64,000 nucleotides of DNA, from assembly GCF_026240945.1 (NCBI RefSeq), contig NZ_JAPFPY010000004.1:147883-211882 (forward strand). The letters run 5' to 3'. The position numbers and the translations under genes were made by a program. Positions within the stretch are counted from its first letter, which is position 1; every line of letters begins with the position of its first letter. This DNA is from Mycolicibacterium sp. J2. Lineage in GTDB: Bacteria; Actinomycetota; Actinomycetes; Mycobacteriales; Mycobacteriaceae. This document shows, piece after piece, positions 53,126-61,268 of this stretch. Below the pieces are notes generated by a model that saw only the letters and a program-made list of their open reading frames with translations, was not told where the DNA came from and made no database searches.

Positions 53126-54448
53126 TCAGGCGACATGCGCGCCACCGGCGATCGCGATGGGCAGTGGAACACCGGCCAGCAGCTTGTCCTGCAACTGGCG
53201 CAGCGCGGCGATGGTGGTGCCGGGGCGCAGTTCGACGTCGTCGGCGGTGATCACGGCGTCGGCGGGGACGTCGCGCAGCAGCGTTGCTCCTTCGAGCAGG
53301 CCGAGCGGCACCAGGCCCTGATCCTTTGTTGCCTGCGCTGATTCGATGACGCCGTACACCGTGGTGCCGCCGATGCCGTCGATCGTGTCACCGGCTTTGA
53401 GGTCGCGTTTGGCGCCGGCGACAACTTCGGCGTTCCAATGCGACGGCGCCAGGCTGGGCTTGCGGTCCAGGATGGCCTCGGCGATGGTCAGGGGTGCTTC
53501 GATGCTGGCCAGGTGGTACGGCCGGTACAGGGTGAAGTACGGACCCGGTCCCATCTTGAGGTAGGTCATCTCGTCGGCGACGATGTCGTCCGGGGTCCGC
53601 ACGATGGCGAACACGCCCGGGGCGACGTCTCCGGTGCAGTAGTCGACGACGCCCGCCCGGTCCAGCACGCCGCCGTCGGCGGTGGTGCGGAACGTGGTGG
53701 ACAGCTCGTCGATGCTCGAACGCGGCCCGTACATTCCGCGGGTGCTGACCTCCAGGCCGGTGGCGTTGGCCAGCGCCGCCATCTCGATCATGGCCTTGGA
53801 GCCGTCGACGAAGCTGCACAGCATCTTCGGGTTCATGTGCTTGCTGTTGGCTTCGGCGGTCAATTCCTGGGGCGTGGCATGGGGATTCAACGGGTTGTTC
53901 TTGCCCTTGCCCGCGCACACCACCTCGAAAGCCAGGTCGCGGGCGAAGTCGACCAGCCGCTTCGCCTCGGCGGGTTCGTCACCGCGGCAGACACTGTAGA
54001 TGCGCCCGGTTTGCTTGGCGATCGAGGACAGCAGGTAGCCGATGGTGACATCGCATTCGACGTTGAGCAGCGCGATGTCCTTGCCGGCGAGCAGACCGCT
54101 GAAGGCGACCTGCGCCCCGACCTCGGGGACACCGGACGCGTCGACCACGATGTCGACGGGCAGTGCGGTCAGCAGCGCGGCGTCCTCGACGGCGACGGTG
54201 CCGCCGGCTTCGATGGCCTGCGCGAGTTGTGTTACCTCGCTTCCGGTTTGCGGGTCGGCGCCGGCTTTGCGGAGCGCGTCGGCGGCACGGCCGGGGACGA
54301 CATCGGCTACGGCGGCGATCTGCATACCGGCGATACGGCCCACCTGGGCGATGAAACCCAGACCCATCTGGCCGGCGCCGACCAGTCCGACGCGGATGGG
54401 GCGGCCCAGCTCGTCCTGGCGGGCGATGAGACGTTCGGTGTAACTCAC
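53126..54448 (-). CDS. DRL-family oxidoreductase with SAF domain (DXR-like)
   Basis: A 440-residue NAD(P)-dependent oxidoreductase: Rossmann motif GAGQMG at residues 24-29, a homoserine-dehydrogenase-like middle, and a C-terminal SAF domain (about 355-440). It shows hallmarks that I recall for the DRL (DXR-like) family, defined by the Brucella enzyme that converts 1-deoxyxylulose 5-phosphate to MEP: CAGKGKNNPLNPHATP near residue 178, DGSKAMIEMAALANATGL, MYGPRSSIDELS and GPYFTLYRPYHLASIE. Its place in a PTS operon suggests use of the same chemistry in catabolism, perhaps in reverse. GTG start with an AAAGGAG site. The reaction is inferred, not shown. Confidence 0.8.
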   Translation of the reverse strand: MSYTERLIARQDELGRPIRVGLVGAGQMGLGFIAQVGRIAGMQIAAVADVVPGRAADALRKAGADPQTGSEVTQLAQAIEAGGTVAVEDAALLTALPVDIVVDASGVPEVGAQVAFSGLLAGKDIALLNVECDVTIGYLLSSIAKQTGRIYSVCRGDEPAEAKRLVDFARDLAFEVVCAGKGKNNPLNPHATPQELTAEANSKHMNPKMLCSFVDGSKAMIEMAALANATGLEVSTRGMYGPRSSIDELSTTFRTTADGGVLDRAGVVDYCTGDVAPGVFAIVRTPDDIVADEMTYLKMGPGPYFTLYRPYHLASIEAPLTIAEAILDRKPSLAPSHWNAEVVAGAKRDLKAGDTIDGIGGTTVYGVIESAQATKDQGLVPLGLLEGATLLRDVPADAVITADDVELRPGTTIAALRQLQDKLLAGVPLPIAIAGGAHVA

Positions 54449-54471
54449 GGGAACTCCTTTGAGGGGGTGGT

Positions 54472-54867
54472 CTAGGCGGTGGGTGTTCGAGTCACCACAC
54501 GGAATGTGCTGCCGGGCAGCAATCTCGGCGGGGTGATGTTCGGCAGGCAGACGTCGCCACCCAAGGGTGGTGAGGTTTCACCGTTGAATTTCAGGTCGAT
54601 GTGCCCGAGGTTGACCAGGTTCTGGTTGGCGACATGACCGACGGCGAGGATGGGGAACTCGTGGTCGTCGAGGAGGAGCACGTCCCCGACGGTGAGCCCG
54701 CCGGTGGCGACCTCGGGTCGGTGCAGGACGCTCATATCGTGCAGTTCGACCGGAGCGTTCTCGCCGAAGAAGATCAGCATGCCCTGCTCGGCGAAATCCG
54801 GTACCAGGGAACCGATCTGGGTCACGGTGGTGGAGTAGCGCACGACCTGCGCCCGCACATCGGTCAC
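54472..54867 (-). CDS. PTS glucitol/sorbitol-family IIA component
   Basis: A 131-residue IIA of the Gut family; the sequence has the typical YSTTVTQIGSLVPDFAEQGMLIFFGENAPVELHD arrangement in outline, with H43 (VELHD) and H49 (SVLH) as candidate phosphorylation sites, and GDVLLLDDHEFPILAVGHVANQNL after. It passes phosphate from HPr to the IIB domain. It overlaps the IIB gene by 4 bp. Confidence 0.88.
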   Translation of the reverse strand: MTDVRAQVVRYSTTVTQIGSLVPDFAEQGMLIFFGENAPVELHDMSVLHRPEVATGGLTVGDVLLLDDHEFPILAVGHVANQNLVNLGHIDLKFNGETSPPLGGDVCLPNITPPRLLPGSTFRVVTRTPTA

Positions 54868-55241
54868 TGGTCGATCGCTTCGATCTCGCCGGTGCCGACG
54901 TGCGAGACGAAGTTGGTTTCCTTGATGAAGTTGGCCAGGGGTCCCGACGGGGTGGCGGCGTTGATATCGATGGTCAGGACGTTCTTCATCGGGTAGACCC
55001 CGATGCGGGCGGTGCCGCCACAGTCGATCACGGCAACGGCCACCTTGTCGAACGGGGCCGAGCTGCGGAACCCGTCGAAAGCCTCACCGCCGGTGAGTTC
55101 GGCGATGCGTTGGGCCACCGGGTGGATGCCGCCGCCGGTCACCGAGTAGATCAGCGGACGGTCGTCGGTGGGCTTGATGACCAGCGGGCCTCCCCATCCG
55201 TTGCGGCCTTTGGTGACCTTTACTGCTTTGTAATCGGTCAT
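54864..55241 (-). CDS. PTS glucitol/sorbitol-family IIB component (N-terminal part of SrlE)
   Basis: A 125-residue IIB: G-R-N-G-W-G-G-P-L near the start and the phosphocysteine C74 in VIDCGGTARIGVYP. In E. coli this domain is the N-terminal half of SrlE and is fused to a membrane domain; here the two halves are separate genes, 27 bp apart. ATG at 55239-55241. Confidence 0.88.
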   Translation of the reverse strand: MTDYKAVKVTKGRNGWGGPLVIKPTDDRPLIYSVTGGGIHPVAQRIAELTGGEAFDGFRSSAPFDKVAVAVIDCGGTARIGVYPMKNVLTIDINAATPSGPLANFIKETNFVSHVGTGEIEAIDQ

Positions 55242-55268
55242 AAGTCGTTTCCTTTCTGGCGGTGGGGG

Positions 55269-55877
55269 TTACGAGTACAGGCCGAAGCTGGCGAAGTACG
55301 CGATGACGACGGCCGCGGGGCCGGTGATCATGCGGGAGAACAGCACGGCAGGTACCCCGATCTCGACGGTCTCGGGTTCGGCCTCGCCCAGCGAGAGGCC
55401 GACCGGGATGAAGTCGCAGCCCACCTGGCCGTCGATGGCGAACAGAGCGGGCAGCGCATACTGCGGCGCGATGTTGCCGAGGCCGATCTGAACACCGAGC
55501 AGGGTGCCGATCACCTGGGCGATGACCGCGCCGGGGCCCAGTACCGGGGACAGGAACGGCAGACAGACGATGACCGAGATCAGCAGCAGGCCGGGAAGTC
55601 CCGACGCCAGCGGTGCCAGGTGTTTGGCGATGAAGTCACCGATCCCGGTGGCCTGGATAAAGCCGATGAGGAACGCAATGAAGGCGATGAACGGCAACAC
55701 GTTCTTGATGACGGTGTCGATGGTCTCGCGGCCGGACTGGTAGAACACGTTGACGACGTTGCCGACTGCCCGGCCGAGCCCGGTGAGTCCGCCGGCGATC
55801 TTGTCGAAGGCTCCCCGCGTCTTCGCGGAGGCCGTGGCTTTGCCCTGATCGGTGGCGTCTGCGGTGATTTCGCTCAT
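55269..55877 (-). CDS. PTS glucitol/sorbitol-family IIC (SrlE C-terminal) membrane protein
   Basis: A 202-residue membrane protein equal to the C-terminal, membrane half of Srl[47 protein letters not shown] and [19 protein letters not shown] are family motifs. It forms the sugar channel together with the SrlA-like protein. It lies 12 bp after the SrlA-like gene. Confidence 0.88.
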   Translation of the reverse strand: MSEITADATDQGKATASAKTRGAFDKIAGGLTGLGRAVGNVVNVFYQSGRETIDTVIKNVLPFIAFIAFLIGFIQATGIGDFIAKHLAPLASGLPGLLLISVIVCLPFLSPVLGPGAVIAQVIGTLLGVQIGLGNIAPQYALPALFAIDGQVGCDFIPVGLSLGEAEPETVEIGVPAVLFSRMITGPAAVVIAYFASFGLYS

Positions 55878-55889
55878 GGTCGTTGGTCC

Positions 55890-56525
55890 TTATGCCGGGG
55901 AAGGGGCGGCAGTAGTGGGGGAGCCGTGCTGGCGTTCCTTACGTCGGGTCAAGATGCCGACCATGAGGTCGGTCACGATGCCGCGCAGCAGGATGACGAT
56001 CAGGCCGACGTAGAAGTAGCGGACCGCGAGATCGGCCACCGGCAGGTTCAGTTTGGTGATGCCCGCGGCGATCCCGGCATAGACGAAGTACTCACCGGCG
56101 TTGGCGTGCGGGAAGATCGCGGTGATCGGATGGCAGAAGCTCACGGCCGCGTCGTAGAACGCCGCTTTCCGGCGCTCCGGCAGGAACCGTCCCATGGTGT
56201 AGGCCATCGGGTTGGTCAGGAAGAACATAGACAGGACGGGCAGCACCAGATAGCGCAAGGGAAGGTACTGGATGCCTGGCCGCCCGGCGATGACACCGAC
56301 TTTCTCGATCCGTTCGGTACCGATCAGTCGGATGAGGGCGTTGACGGCGGTGAGCAGGACGATCAGCAGCGGGATGATGCCGGTGACCAGCCCGACGAAC
56401 GTCTCGGCGCCCGCTTTGAAGATGCCGATGAATGCTTCGGCCCAACCCGCCAGCACTCCGTTGAAACCACTGGGTGGCGCCGGTGCTTCCTCTGCAAGCA
56501 GAGTCAGCCCAAGGGCAATGGACAT
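55890..56525 (-). CDS. PTS glucitol/sorbitol-family IIC (SrlA-like) membrane protein
   Basis: A 211-residue membrane protein of the SrlA family: AEAFIGIFKAGAETFVGLVTGIIPLLIVLLTAVNALIRLIG in outline (residues about 28-68) and PMAYTMGRFLPERRKAAFYDAAVSFCHPITAIFPH further on. It is the second membrane partner of the EII complex. The C-terminal tail is proline/alanine-rich. Gene order srlA, srlE halves, srlB follows the E. coli gut operon. Confidence 0.88.
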   Translation of the reverse strand: MSIALGLTLLAEEAPAPPSGFNGVLAGWAEAFIGIFKAGAETFVGLVTGIIPLLIVLLTAVNALIRLIGTERIEKVGVIAGRPGIQYLPLRYLVLPVLSMFFLTNPMAYTMGRFLPERRKAAFYDAAVSFCHPITAIFPHANAGEYFVYAGIAAGITKLNLPVADLAVRYFYVGLIVILLRGIVTDLMVGILTRRKERQHGSPTTAAPSPA

Positions 56526-56576
56526 GTCGTTCCTGTCTGAAAGTGATGGGTAGGGGGATAAGAGGAGTCGCCGGGT

Positions 56577-56969
56577 TCAGGCCGCGGCAGCTCTCCGCTT
56601 TCGGGCGTGGTGCTCGACGTACAGCGTTGCCGCGTGCGTCGCAGCCTGGGCGGTGCGGCGATCGAGCCCGCCGACGGTGCTTTCGGCCAGTTCGCCGACC
56701 GGCATCCCGATCAACTCGGGGCATGCCTTGGCGCGGGAGAACACCGTGTAGCCGTGCAGGATTCGCGAGTCGGTCACCACACCGTCGCGCAGCGCCAGTG
56801 CGGCGTAGGCGCGCAGCCCGCGCCGCTTGCCGCGACCGATGAACACGACGCCGTTGCTGCGCAGGGCGGCGATGTCGGTAAGGAATCGCTTGGACTGCCA
56901 CCAGCTCATCAGCATCTGGGTGGCCCAGAGGCCGGCGAAGATCAGGGTGAACGTCAGCATTGAGGTCAC
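56577..56969 (-). CDS. GutM-like operon activator
   Basis: A 130-residue protein resembling GutM (glucitol operon activator): an N-terminal hydrophobic segment (SMLTFTLIFAGLWATQMLMSWWQSKRF) and a charged remainder with GVVFIGRGKRRGLRAYAALALRDGVV. In E. coli GutM helps activate the glucitol operon. It is co-translated with the SorC-type gene (overlap 56966-56969). Confidence 0.78.
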   Translation of the reverse strand: MTSMLTFTLIFAGLWATQMLMSWWQSKRFLTDIAALRSNGVVFIGRGKRRGLRAYAALALRDGVVTDSRILHGYTVFSRAKACPELIGMPVGELAESTVGGLDRRTAQAATHAATLYVEHHARKRRAAAA

Positions 56970-57949
56970 ATTCCTTCCGTACCGAGTCGAGGGGTGGCGG
57001 CGTCGAGGGCCAGCGCCGCGCGGGCGGCGGCTTCGTCGCAGATCAAGACGTCGAGGTGACCACCGCGGAGCGCGCCGACCAAGCCGGGCGCCTTCACCCG
57101 CCCGGACGTCACGCCGACCACCATCGGCACCCGGCGTAAGTCGTCGAGGTCGACGGCGATGACGTGGTCGTGCACCGCGCGCGAGGGCACCGGCACCCCG
57201 TTGATGTCGTAGTAGCGGGCGCAGATATCGCCCGCGGGGGACATGGTGTCCAATTCGGCGCGATCTTCCGGGCTGAGCGCCATGGCGTCGATGATCGCCG
57301 CCGAGGAGCTGTCGCCGTAGGTGCCGACGCCGACGAAGGCGATATCGGCGGACTTTGCGGCGTCCAGGGCACCGGACACGGAGCGTTCACTGAGAAAGGC
57401 CTCGACCGCGGTGAGGTTGGCGACCAGTGCCGGCGCGTGCAGGTAGCGATACCGGGCGCCGAGCCGAGTCGCCAACTCCCGCACCAGTTCTTGGCCGGTG
57501 ACTCCGGCGTCGACCGCCGAAAGGCCGCCGACGAGTTGGACCACCTCCACGTCGTACTGCCGACTCGCGGTGATCGACCACACCATCGCCTGTAGGGCGG
57601 TGCCCCACGACAGGGCCAGGCGTTGGCCATCCTGAATGTTGTCCAGGAGCCATTGCGAGGACAGCTTCGAAACCGTTTGGGCGGGTGTGGAACCGGGGGT
57701 GTGCGCGGCCACCTGGCAGTCGTGCAGACCGAAGCGCTGTTTGAGTTCGGCTTCGAGGGTGTCGCGGCGCTCGGTGCCGTCGATGATGCGGATCTCGACG
57801 ATGCCCTGTTCCCGTGCGGCGGCCAGCATCCGGGAGACGTTGGACCGGCTGGTGCCGAGCACCGAGGCGATCTCCTGCTGCGAGGAACCGTCCACGAAGT
57901 ACATCCGAGCCGCTTTCACGAGGTCCTCGCGGACCCGCTCTGCAACCAT
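56966..57949 (-). CDS. SorC/DeoR-family sugar-phosphate-responsive regulator
   Basis: A 327-residue regulator: a short N-terminal HTH (GSSQQEIASVLGTSRSNVSRMLAAAREQG in outline, residues 20-50) and a SorC-type effector domain with LSWGTALQAMVWSI, VGVGTYGDSSSAAI and the Arg-rich PMVVGVTSGRVKAPGLVGALRGG. SorC proteins typically bind a phosphorylated polyol. I use ATG 57947-57949; a GTG at 57955 would add two residues. It heads the operon, so autogenous control by a phosphorylated substrate such as MEP is likely. Confidence 0.88.
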   Translation of the reverse strand: MVAERVREDLVKAARMYFVDGSSQQEIASVLGTSRSNVSRMLAAAREQGIVEIRIIDGTERRDTLEAELKQRFGLHDCQVAAHTPGSTPAQTVSKLSSQWLLDNIQDGQRLALSWGTALQAMVWSITASRQYDVEVVQLVGGLSAVDAGVTGQELVRELATRLGARYRYLHAPALVANLTAVEAFLSERSVSGALDAAKSADIAFVGVGTYGDSSSAAIIDAMALSPEDRAELDTMSPAGDICARYYDINGVPVPSRAVHDHVIAVDLDDLRRVPMVVGVTSGRVKAPGLVGALRGGHLDVLICDEAAARAALALDAATPRLGTEGM

Positions 57950-57950
57950 C

Positions 57951-58004
57951 GTCACATCCGTTCCATCACCGTCACATCTGACAGAGATGGTTCTATCATG
58001 TGAC
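57951..58004. promoter_or_regulatory. Repeated GTCACAT heptamers at the SorC promoter
   Basis: The heptamer GTCACAT occurs at 57951-57957 and 57971-57977, 20 bases apart in the same orientation, and its inverse ATGTGAC at 57998-58004. A -10-like TAGAAC lies between the outer two on the minus strand. Evenly spaced heptamers around the start of the operon are good candidates for SorC binding sites. Confidence 0.55.
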
Positions 58005-58219
58005 CCAGGCCATAAACAAGGGCTGCAGTGAACTGGATCATTGCGTCCCTGGTATCAATCCAGGCACAGGCGTGCACAAAGGTTCACGTTTGACAGTGTT
58101 TGACATGCGCACGAAGCCGCCGCGATGTCGGCCTTGTTTGCCGATGAGGGTGGTGAGTGCGGCGGACTGCCGCCGTGAGGTGGTGAGCTCTGCCGTTGGT
58201 TAGCCAACGGCAACCCGCG
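58005..58219. other. Gap upstream of the PTS operon
   Basis: This stretch holds no convincing gene. It contains two copies of GTTTGACA (around 58089-58106) and a possible small stem CCTGG...CCAGG around 58048-58064. The first may be regulatory; I see no other structure. Confidence 0.4.
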
Positions 58220-58813
58220 TCAGCGGTCCCGGTTAGCCCAACCGCCGTCGCTGACCCGTCGCCATTCCTGCTCCCACCCAGCGAGACGGCGACGGTCGAG
58301 CATGCGCCGCATCAGCAGGTAGAGGGCGGCGCAGGCGACGGTAATCGACAGCCAGATCGCGATGCCGTACGCGACGGCCTGGCCGGTGGCATCGGATGGC
58401 GACAACGGCGCCGCGGTCGGATCACCGTGCGCGTCCAGCCAAACGCGGATGTGATCACCGGGCCGGGCGATGGCACGAGTCTGCACATCGGCGGTTCGCT
58501 CGACGAAGGCGGATTTCCACTGCACGCGCACGACCCGCGCGGCGCTCGGTGTGCGTGACGGCGAAGCGGATGCAGCCGGCGGCAGCACGACGGCATCAAC
58601 GGGCCGCAGGGTGCGAAGCTGCGTTTCGCTGCGGCTGAGCACCTCAGCCTGATAGGCGCGGGCCGGGCTGACAGACATGGGGATCGCGACGAGGGTCATC
58701 ATGACGGCGAGTGCCAACATGCGCGCCTGGATGCGGTCGCTCCGGCGCGACAGCGGGTGACGGCCGACGAGGCATCGCAGCCATGCCGACACGGGGCGGT
58801 GTCGTGTGGTCAC
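58220..58813 (-). CDS. Rv1733c-family membrane protein
   Basis: A 197-residue protein with two membrane helices (about residues 31-52 and 145-170) separated by an extracytoplasmic loop that has the family's P-R-x-V-R-V-Q-W-K, G-D-H-I-R-V-W-L-D-A-H-G-D pattern. N-terminal basic residues (RRSDRIQAR) precede TM1. The family, after Rv1733c, is common in mycobacteria and linked to dormancy genes in some species, but function is unknown. GTG 58811-58813 is the start. Confidence 0.8.
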   Translation of the reverse strand: MTTRHRPVSAWLRCLVGRHPLSRRSDRIQARMLALAVMMTLVAIPMSVSPARAYQAEVLSRSETQLRTLRPVDAVVLPPAASASPSRTPSAARVVRVQWKSAFVERTADVQTRAIARPGDHIRVWLDAHGDPTAAPLSPSDATGQAVAYGIAIWLSITVACAALYLLMRRMLDRRRLAGWEQEWRRVSDGGWANRDR

Positions 58814-58906
58814 TGCTCAGGACCATTCCCATGTAACGGTCATGTAAACCAGTCTGGCATTGCCGCACGCGGACACCAGCATCAGAATCGTCGCCTGCGG
58901 GCAATC

Positions 58907-59782
58907 TCACACCGGCGCCGACATGTGTTGGGTGGCCGCCCACGACGCCAATAACGCGAGACCGTCCGCGGTCGGCGTGCCCGCGGCTGCGGTGTACACG
59001 TTGAGGTGCAGTGTGGGTTCGTCGGGCAGCTGGAGAGATTCGACGTCCAGGTCGAGTTGACCCACGACCGGATGGTGCAATCGCTTACGCCCGGACCGAA
59101 GCAGCCGGACGTCCTGCGATGCCCACCTATGCCGGAAAAGTTCACTGCACGTCGACAATTCGCCGATCAGGGCAATCAGGTCCTCGTCGTGCGGGTTGCG
59201 GCCGGCTTCCATCCGGAGCTTGGCGGCCGCGTCCCTGGCGATCTGGTGGTAGTCGACAAGAAACTTCTGGGCCGCCTCGGGACGCAGATAGACGAACCGA
59301 GCGGTGTTTGCGGGTCGTCGTGGGTCGGCCAGCATCGGTGCGTACAGTGCGCGAGCCAATCGATTCATCGCGAGCACGTCGTATCGGCTGTTACGAATCC
59401 AGGCCGGCGCGTCGGTGATGGCGTCGAGAAGCTGTTGCAACGGAGGGCGCACTGTCACGGCGGCCTTGTGCCGATGTCGCCGGCTGGGCCCCCCGGATTG
59501 GCGTGCCAGCTGGAAGAGGTGGTCGCGCTCGGCCTCGTCGAGCTGGAGGGCAGCGGCCAGCGCGTCGAGCACACCGTCGGAGGCGCCGGCGAGGCTGCCG
59601 CGCTCCATGCGCACGTAGTAGTCGACCGATATTCCTGCCAGCAGCGCCACCTCTTCGCGCCGCAGCCCTTTCACCCGACGGTGGCCGCCGTAGGCGTTCA
59701 GGCCCGCCTGTTCCGGTGTGATGCGGGCGCGACGTGAGGTGAGAAAGCTGCGGATCTCGGTGCGTAGATCCAGCGTGGCCAT
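58907..59782 (-). CDS. HTH regulator with MmyB-like ligand-binding domain
   Basis: A 291-residue regulator: an XRE-type HTH (residues about 30-90, with GGHRRVKGLRREEVALLAGISVDYYVRMERG in outline) followed by a MmyB-like PAS-type ligand-binding domain (LLDAITDAPAWIRNSRYDVLAMNRLARALY and later). Similar actinobacterial proteins control neighbouring oxidoreductases; the SDR 70 bp upstream on the same strand is a candidate target. Confidence 0.85.
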   Translation of the reverse strand: MATLDLRTEIRSFLTSRRARITPEQAGLNAYGGHRRVKGLRREEVALLAGISVDYYVRMERGSLAGASDGVLDALAAALQLDEAERDHLFQLARQSGGPSRRHRHKAAVTVRPPLQQLLDAITDAPAWIRNSRYDVLAMNRLARALYAPMLADPRRPANTARFVYLRPEAAQKFLVDYHQIARDAAAKLRMEAGRNPHDEDLIALIGELSTCSELFRHRWASQDVRLLRSGRKRLHHPVVGQLDLDVESLQLPDEPTLHLNVYTAAAGTPTADGLALLASWAATQHMSAPV

Positions 59783-59852
59783 GTCTTCACCGTAGGCGCG
59801 TCCAGCCGTTCGAGGGAGGCACTGCGGGTACCCCGACAGCTCTACGGCTCTC

Positions 59853-60659
59853 TCAGGGTGTGCCCGTTGCGGTCGTCGCTACGCCGCCGTCGACCGGGAT
59901 GATGGCGCCCGTGAGGTAGGACCCGGCCCGGCTGGCGAGAAAGACGGCGGTCCCTGCCATGTCGTCAGCACGGCCGAGCCGGCGCAGCGGTGCGGCCGCC
60001 GCGATCGTGTCGCCGATGGCATCGAGGGTGGACGACATCATCTGCGATGGGAACACTCCCGGCGCGACCGCGTTCACCGTGATGTGCTGCGGTCCCAGTT
60101 CTCTGGCCAGCACCCTGGTGAGTTGGTGCAGCGCCGCCTTGCTGCTGGCGTACGAGTAGTTGGGTGCTTGGGCGACGTGGATGGCGGCGATACTGCCAAT
60201 GTTGATGATCCGCGCGGGATCATCGGCGGTGCCGGCTTCACGAAGCGCGGGCAGCAGTGCCTGAACGAGCCAGAACGGCGACTTGAGGTTGAGTCCGAGC
60301 ACCGTGTCCCACGCCTCGTCCGGAAAGGTCGCCAGTGGCTCGCGCCACATCACTCCGGCATTGTTGACGAGGATGTGCAGTCGCTTCGAGCTGGACGTCA
60401 CGAGGTCGGCAAGGCGCAGACATTCGTCATGACGGGACAGGTCCGCGGGGATCGCGCGAACGTCGCCGAATCCCGACAAATGTTGCTGTGCTTGCGTACA
60501 CGCGTGCGTATCGCGTGAACTGATCACAACGCGGGCGCCCGCCTGCGCCAGTCCACGGGCGATCATCAGACCGATGCCCCTGGTGCCGCCCGTGACCAGT
60601 GCGTACTTCCCGCCCAGACCGAAAAGTTCGGTTTGGTCGGTGAATTCGTTGTCTCTCAT
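59853..60659 (-). CDS. Short-chain dehydrogenase/reductase, 3-oxoacyl reductase-like
   Basis: A 268-residue classical SDR: TGGTRGIG cofactor motif, NNAGVM, and the active-site S and YASSK. The C terminus ends GAIIPVDGGVATTATGTP, typical of the RhlG/FabG-like group, so reduction of a 3-oxoacyl or related ketone with NADP(H) is likely. ATG 60657-60659 was chosen; longer frames add non-conserved sequence. Confidence 0.87.
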   Translation of the reverse strand: MRDNEFTDQTELFGLGGKYALVTGGTRGIGLMIARGLAQAGARVVISSRDTHACTQAQQHLSGFGDVRAIPADLSRHDECLRLADLVTSSSKRLHILVNNAGVMWREPLATFPDEAWDTVLGLNLKSPFWLVQALLPALREAGTADDPARIINIGSIAAIHVAQAPNYSYASSKAALHQLTRVLARELGPQHITVNAVAPGVFPSQMMSSTLDAIGDTIAAAAPLRRLGRADDMAGTAVFLASRAGSYLTGAIIPVDGGVATTATGTP

Positions 60660-60743
60660 CGTGACCAGGCTGACAGGCGGGTCGGCTATCGGGGAGACCC
60701 TGACGGTACAGGTACTGCCAGAACCACCCTCGATCACCCGCTG

Positions 60744-61160
60744 TCAGGGACAACTGGGGTAGATCGACATGACGGTCGACACGAATACGTCGGCGACGGT
60801 GGTGTCGCCCTGGATCACCTGGGCGTAATCGCGTTTGGCCTGTTCGGCCGATTGGCCGTGTTGTAGACGCGCGCAGAGCAGATGCGCGTCGCGTGCCGTC
60901 ATGGGCGGGTTCTCGATGGCGAGACCCTTGGAGCGCAACGTGGTGATCAGGCGCTGGTCGTACTCGGCCAGCTGGGCAGGGGAGAGCTCGCCGGACGGTG
61001 TCGCTGCTGTCGTGGTGGGCGCTGACGTCGCGACGGTGGGGCGATCCTGCATCCGACGCACGCCGAACACCACCGCCGCGGCGATCACCGCCAGGCCCAC
61101 GGCGACGAGCACTGCGATGACGGGTGTGCGGGACGGCTTGTCACCGCGGGGCGCGCTCAT
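60744..61160 (-). CDS. DUF732-family membrane-anchored protein
   Basis: A 138-residue protein with one N-terminal membrane helix (TPVIAVLVAVGLAVIAAAVVFGV), a Ser/Thr/Pro-rich linker and a C-terminal domain with the DUF732 pattern L-L-C-A-R-L ... F-V-S-T-V-M-S-I-Y-P-S-C-P, two cysteines that could form a disulfide. The family is mycobacterial and of unknown function. Confidence 0.8.
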   Translation of the reverse strand: MSAPRGDKPSRTPVIAVLVAVGLAVIAAAVVFGVRRMQDRPTVATSAPTTTAATPSGELSPAQLAEYDQRLITTLRSKGLAIENPPMTARDAHLLCARLQHGQSAEQAKRDYAQVIQGDTTVADVFVSTVMSIYPSCP

Positions 61161-61256
61161 GAGCCGCAGTGTATGCGGGAATTCGATTGGTGTCGTTGAC
61201 CCTTCGCTTTCGGGCTATCGCTGGCGAGCCATCCCGGTGGCGCGCCGGTAACCGGC

Positions 61257-61262
61257 TAGGAT
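61257..61262 (+). promoter_or_regulatory. -10 element of the lipase-family gene, leaderless start
   Basis: TAGGAT ends 6 bases before the ATG at 61269, so the mRNA probably starts at the start codon. Confidence 0.5.
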
Positions 61263-61268
61263 GCCCGC

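Noticed and set aside
53095..53172. Longer N terminus for E1alpha
   Set aside because: It would overlap the DRL-like gene and the added residues do not resemble the family; GTG 53094 has an AAAGG site.
58000..58203. 67-codon plus-strand frame upstream of the Rv1733c-like gene
   Set aside because: No ribosome-binding site, no domain and it overlaps the promoter region of the PTS operon.
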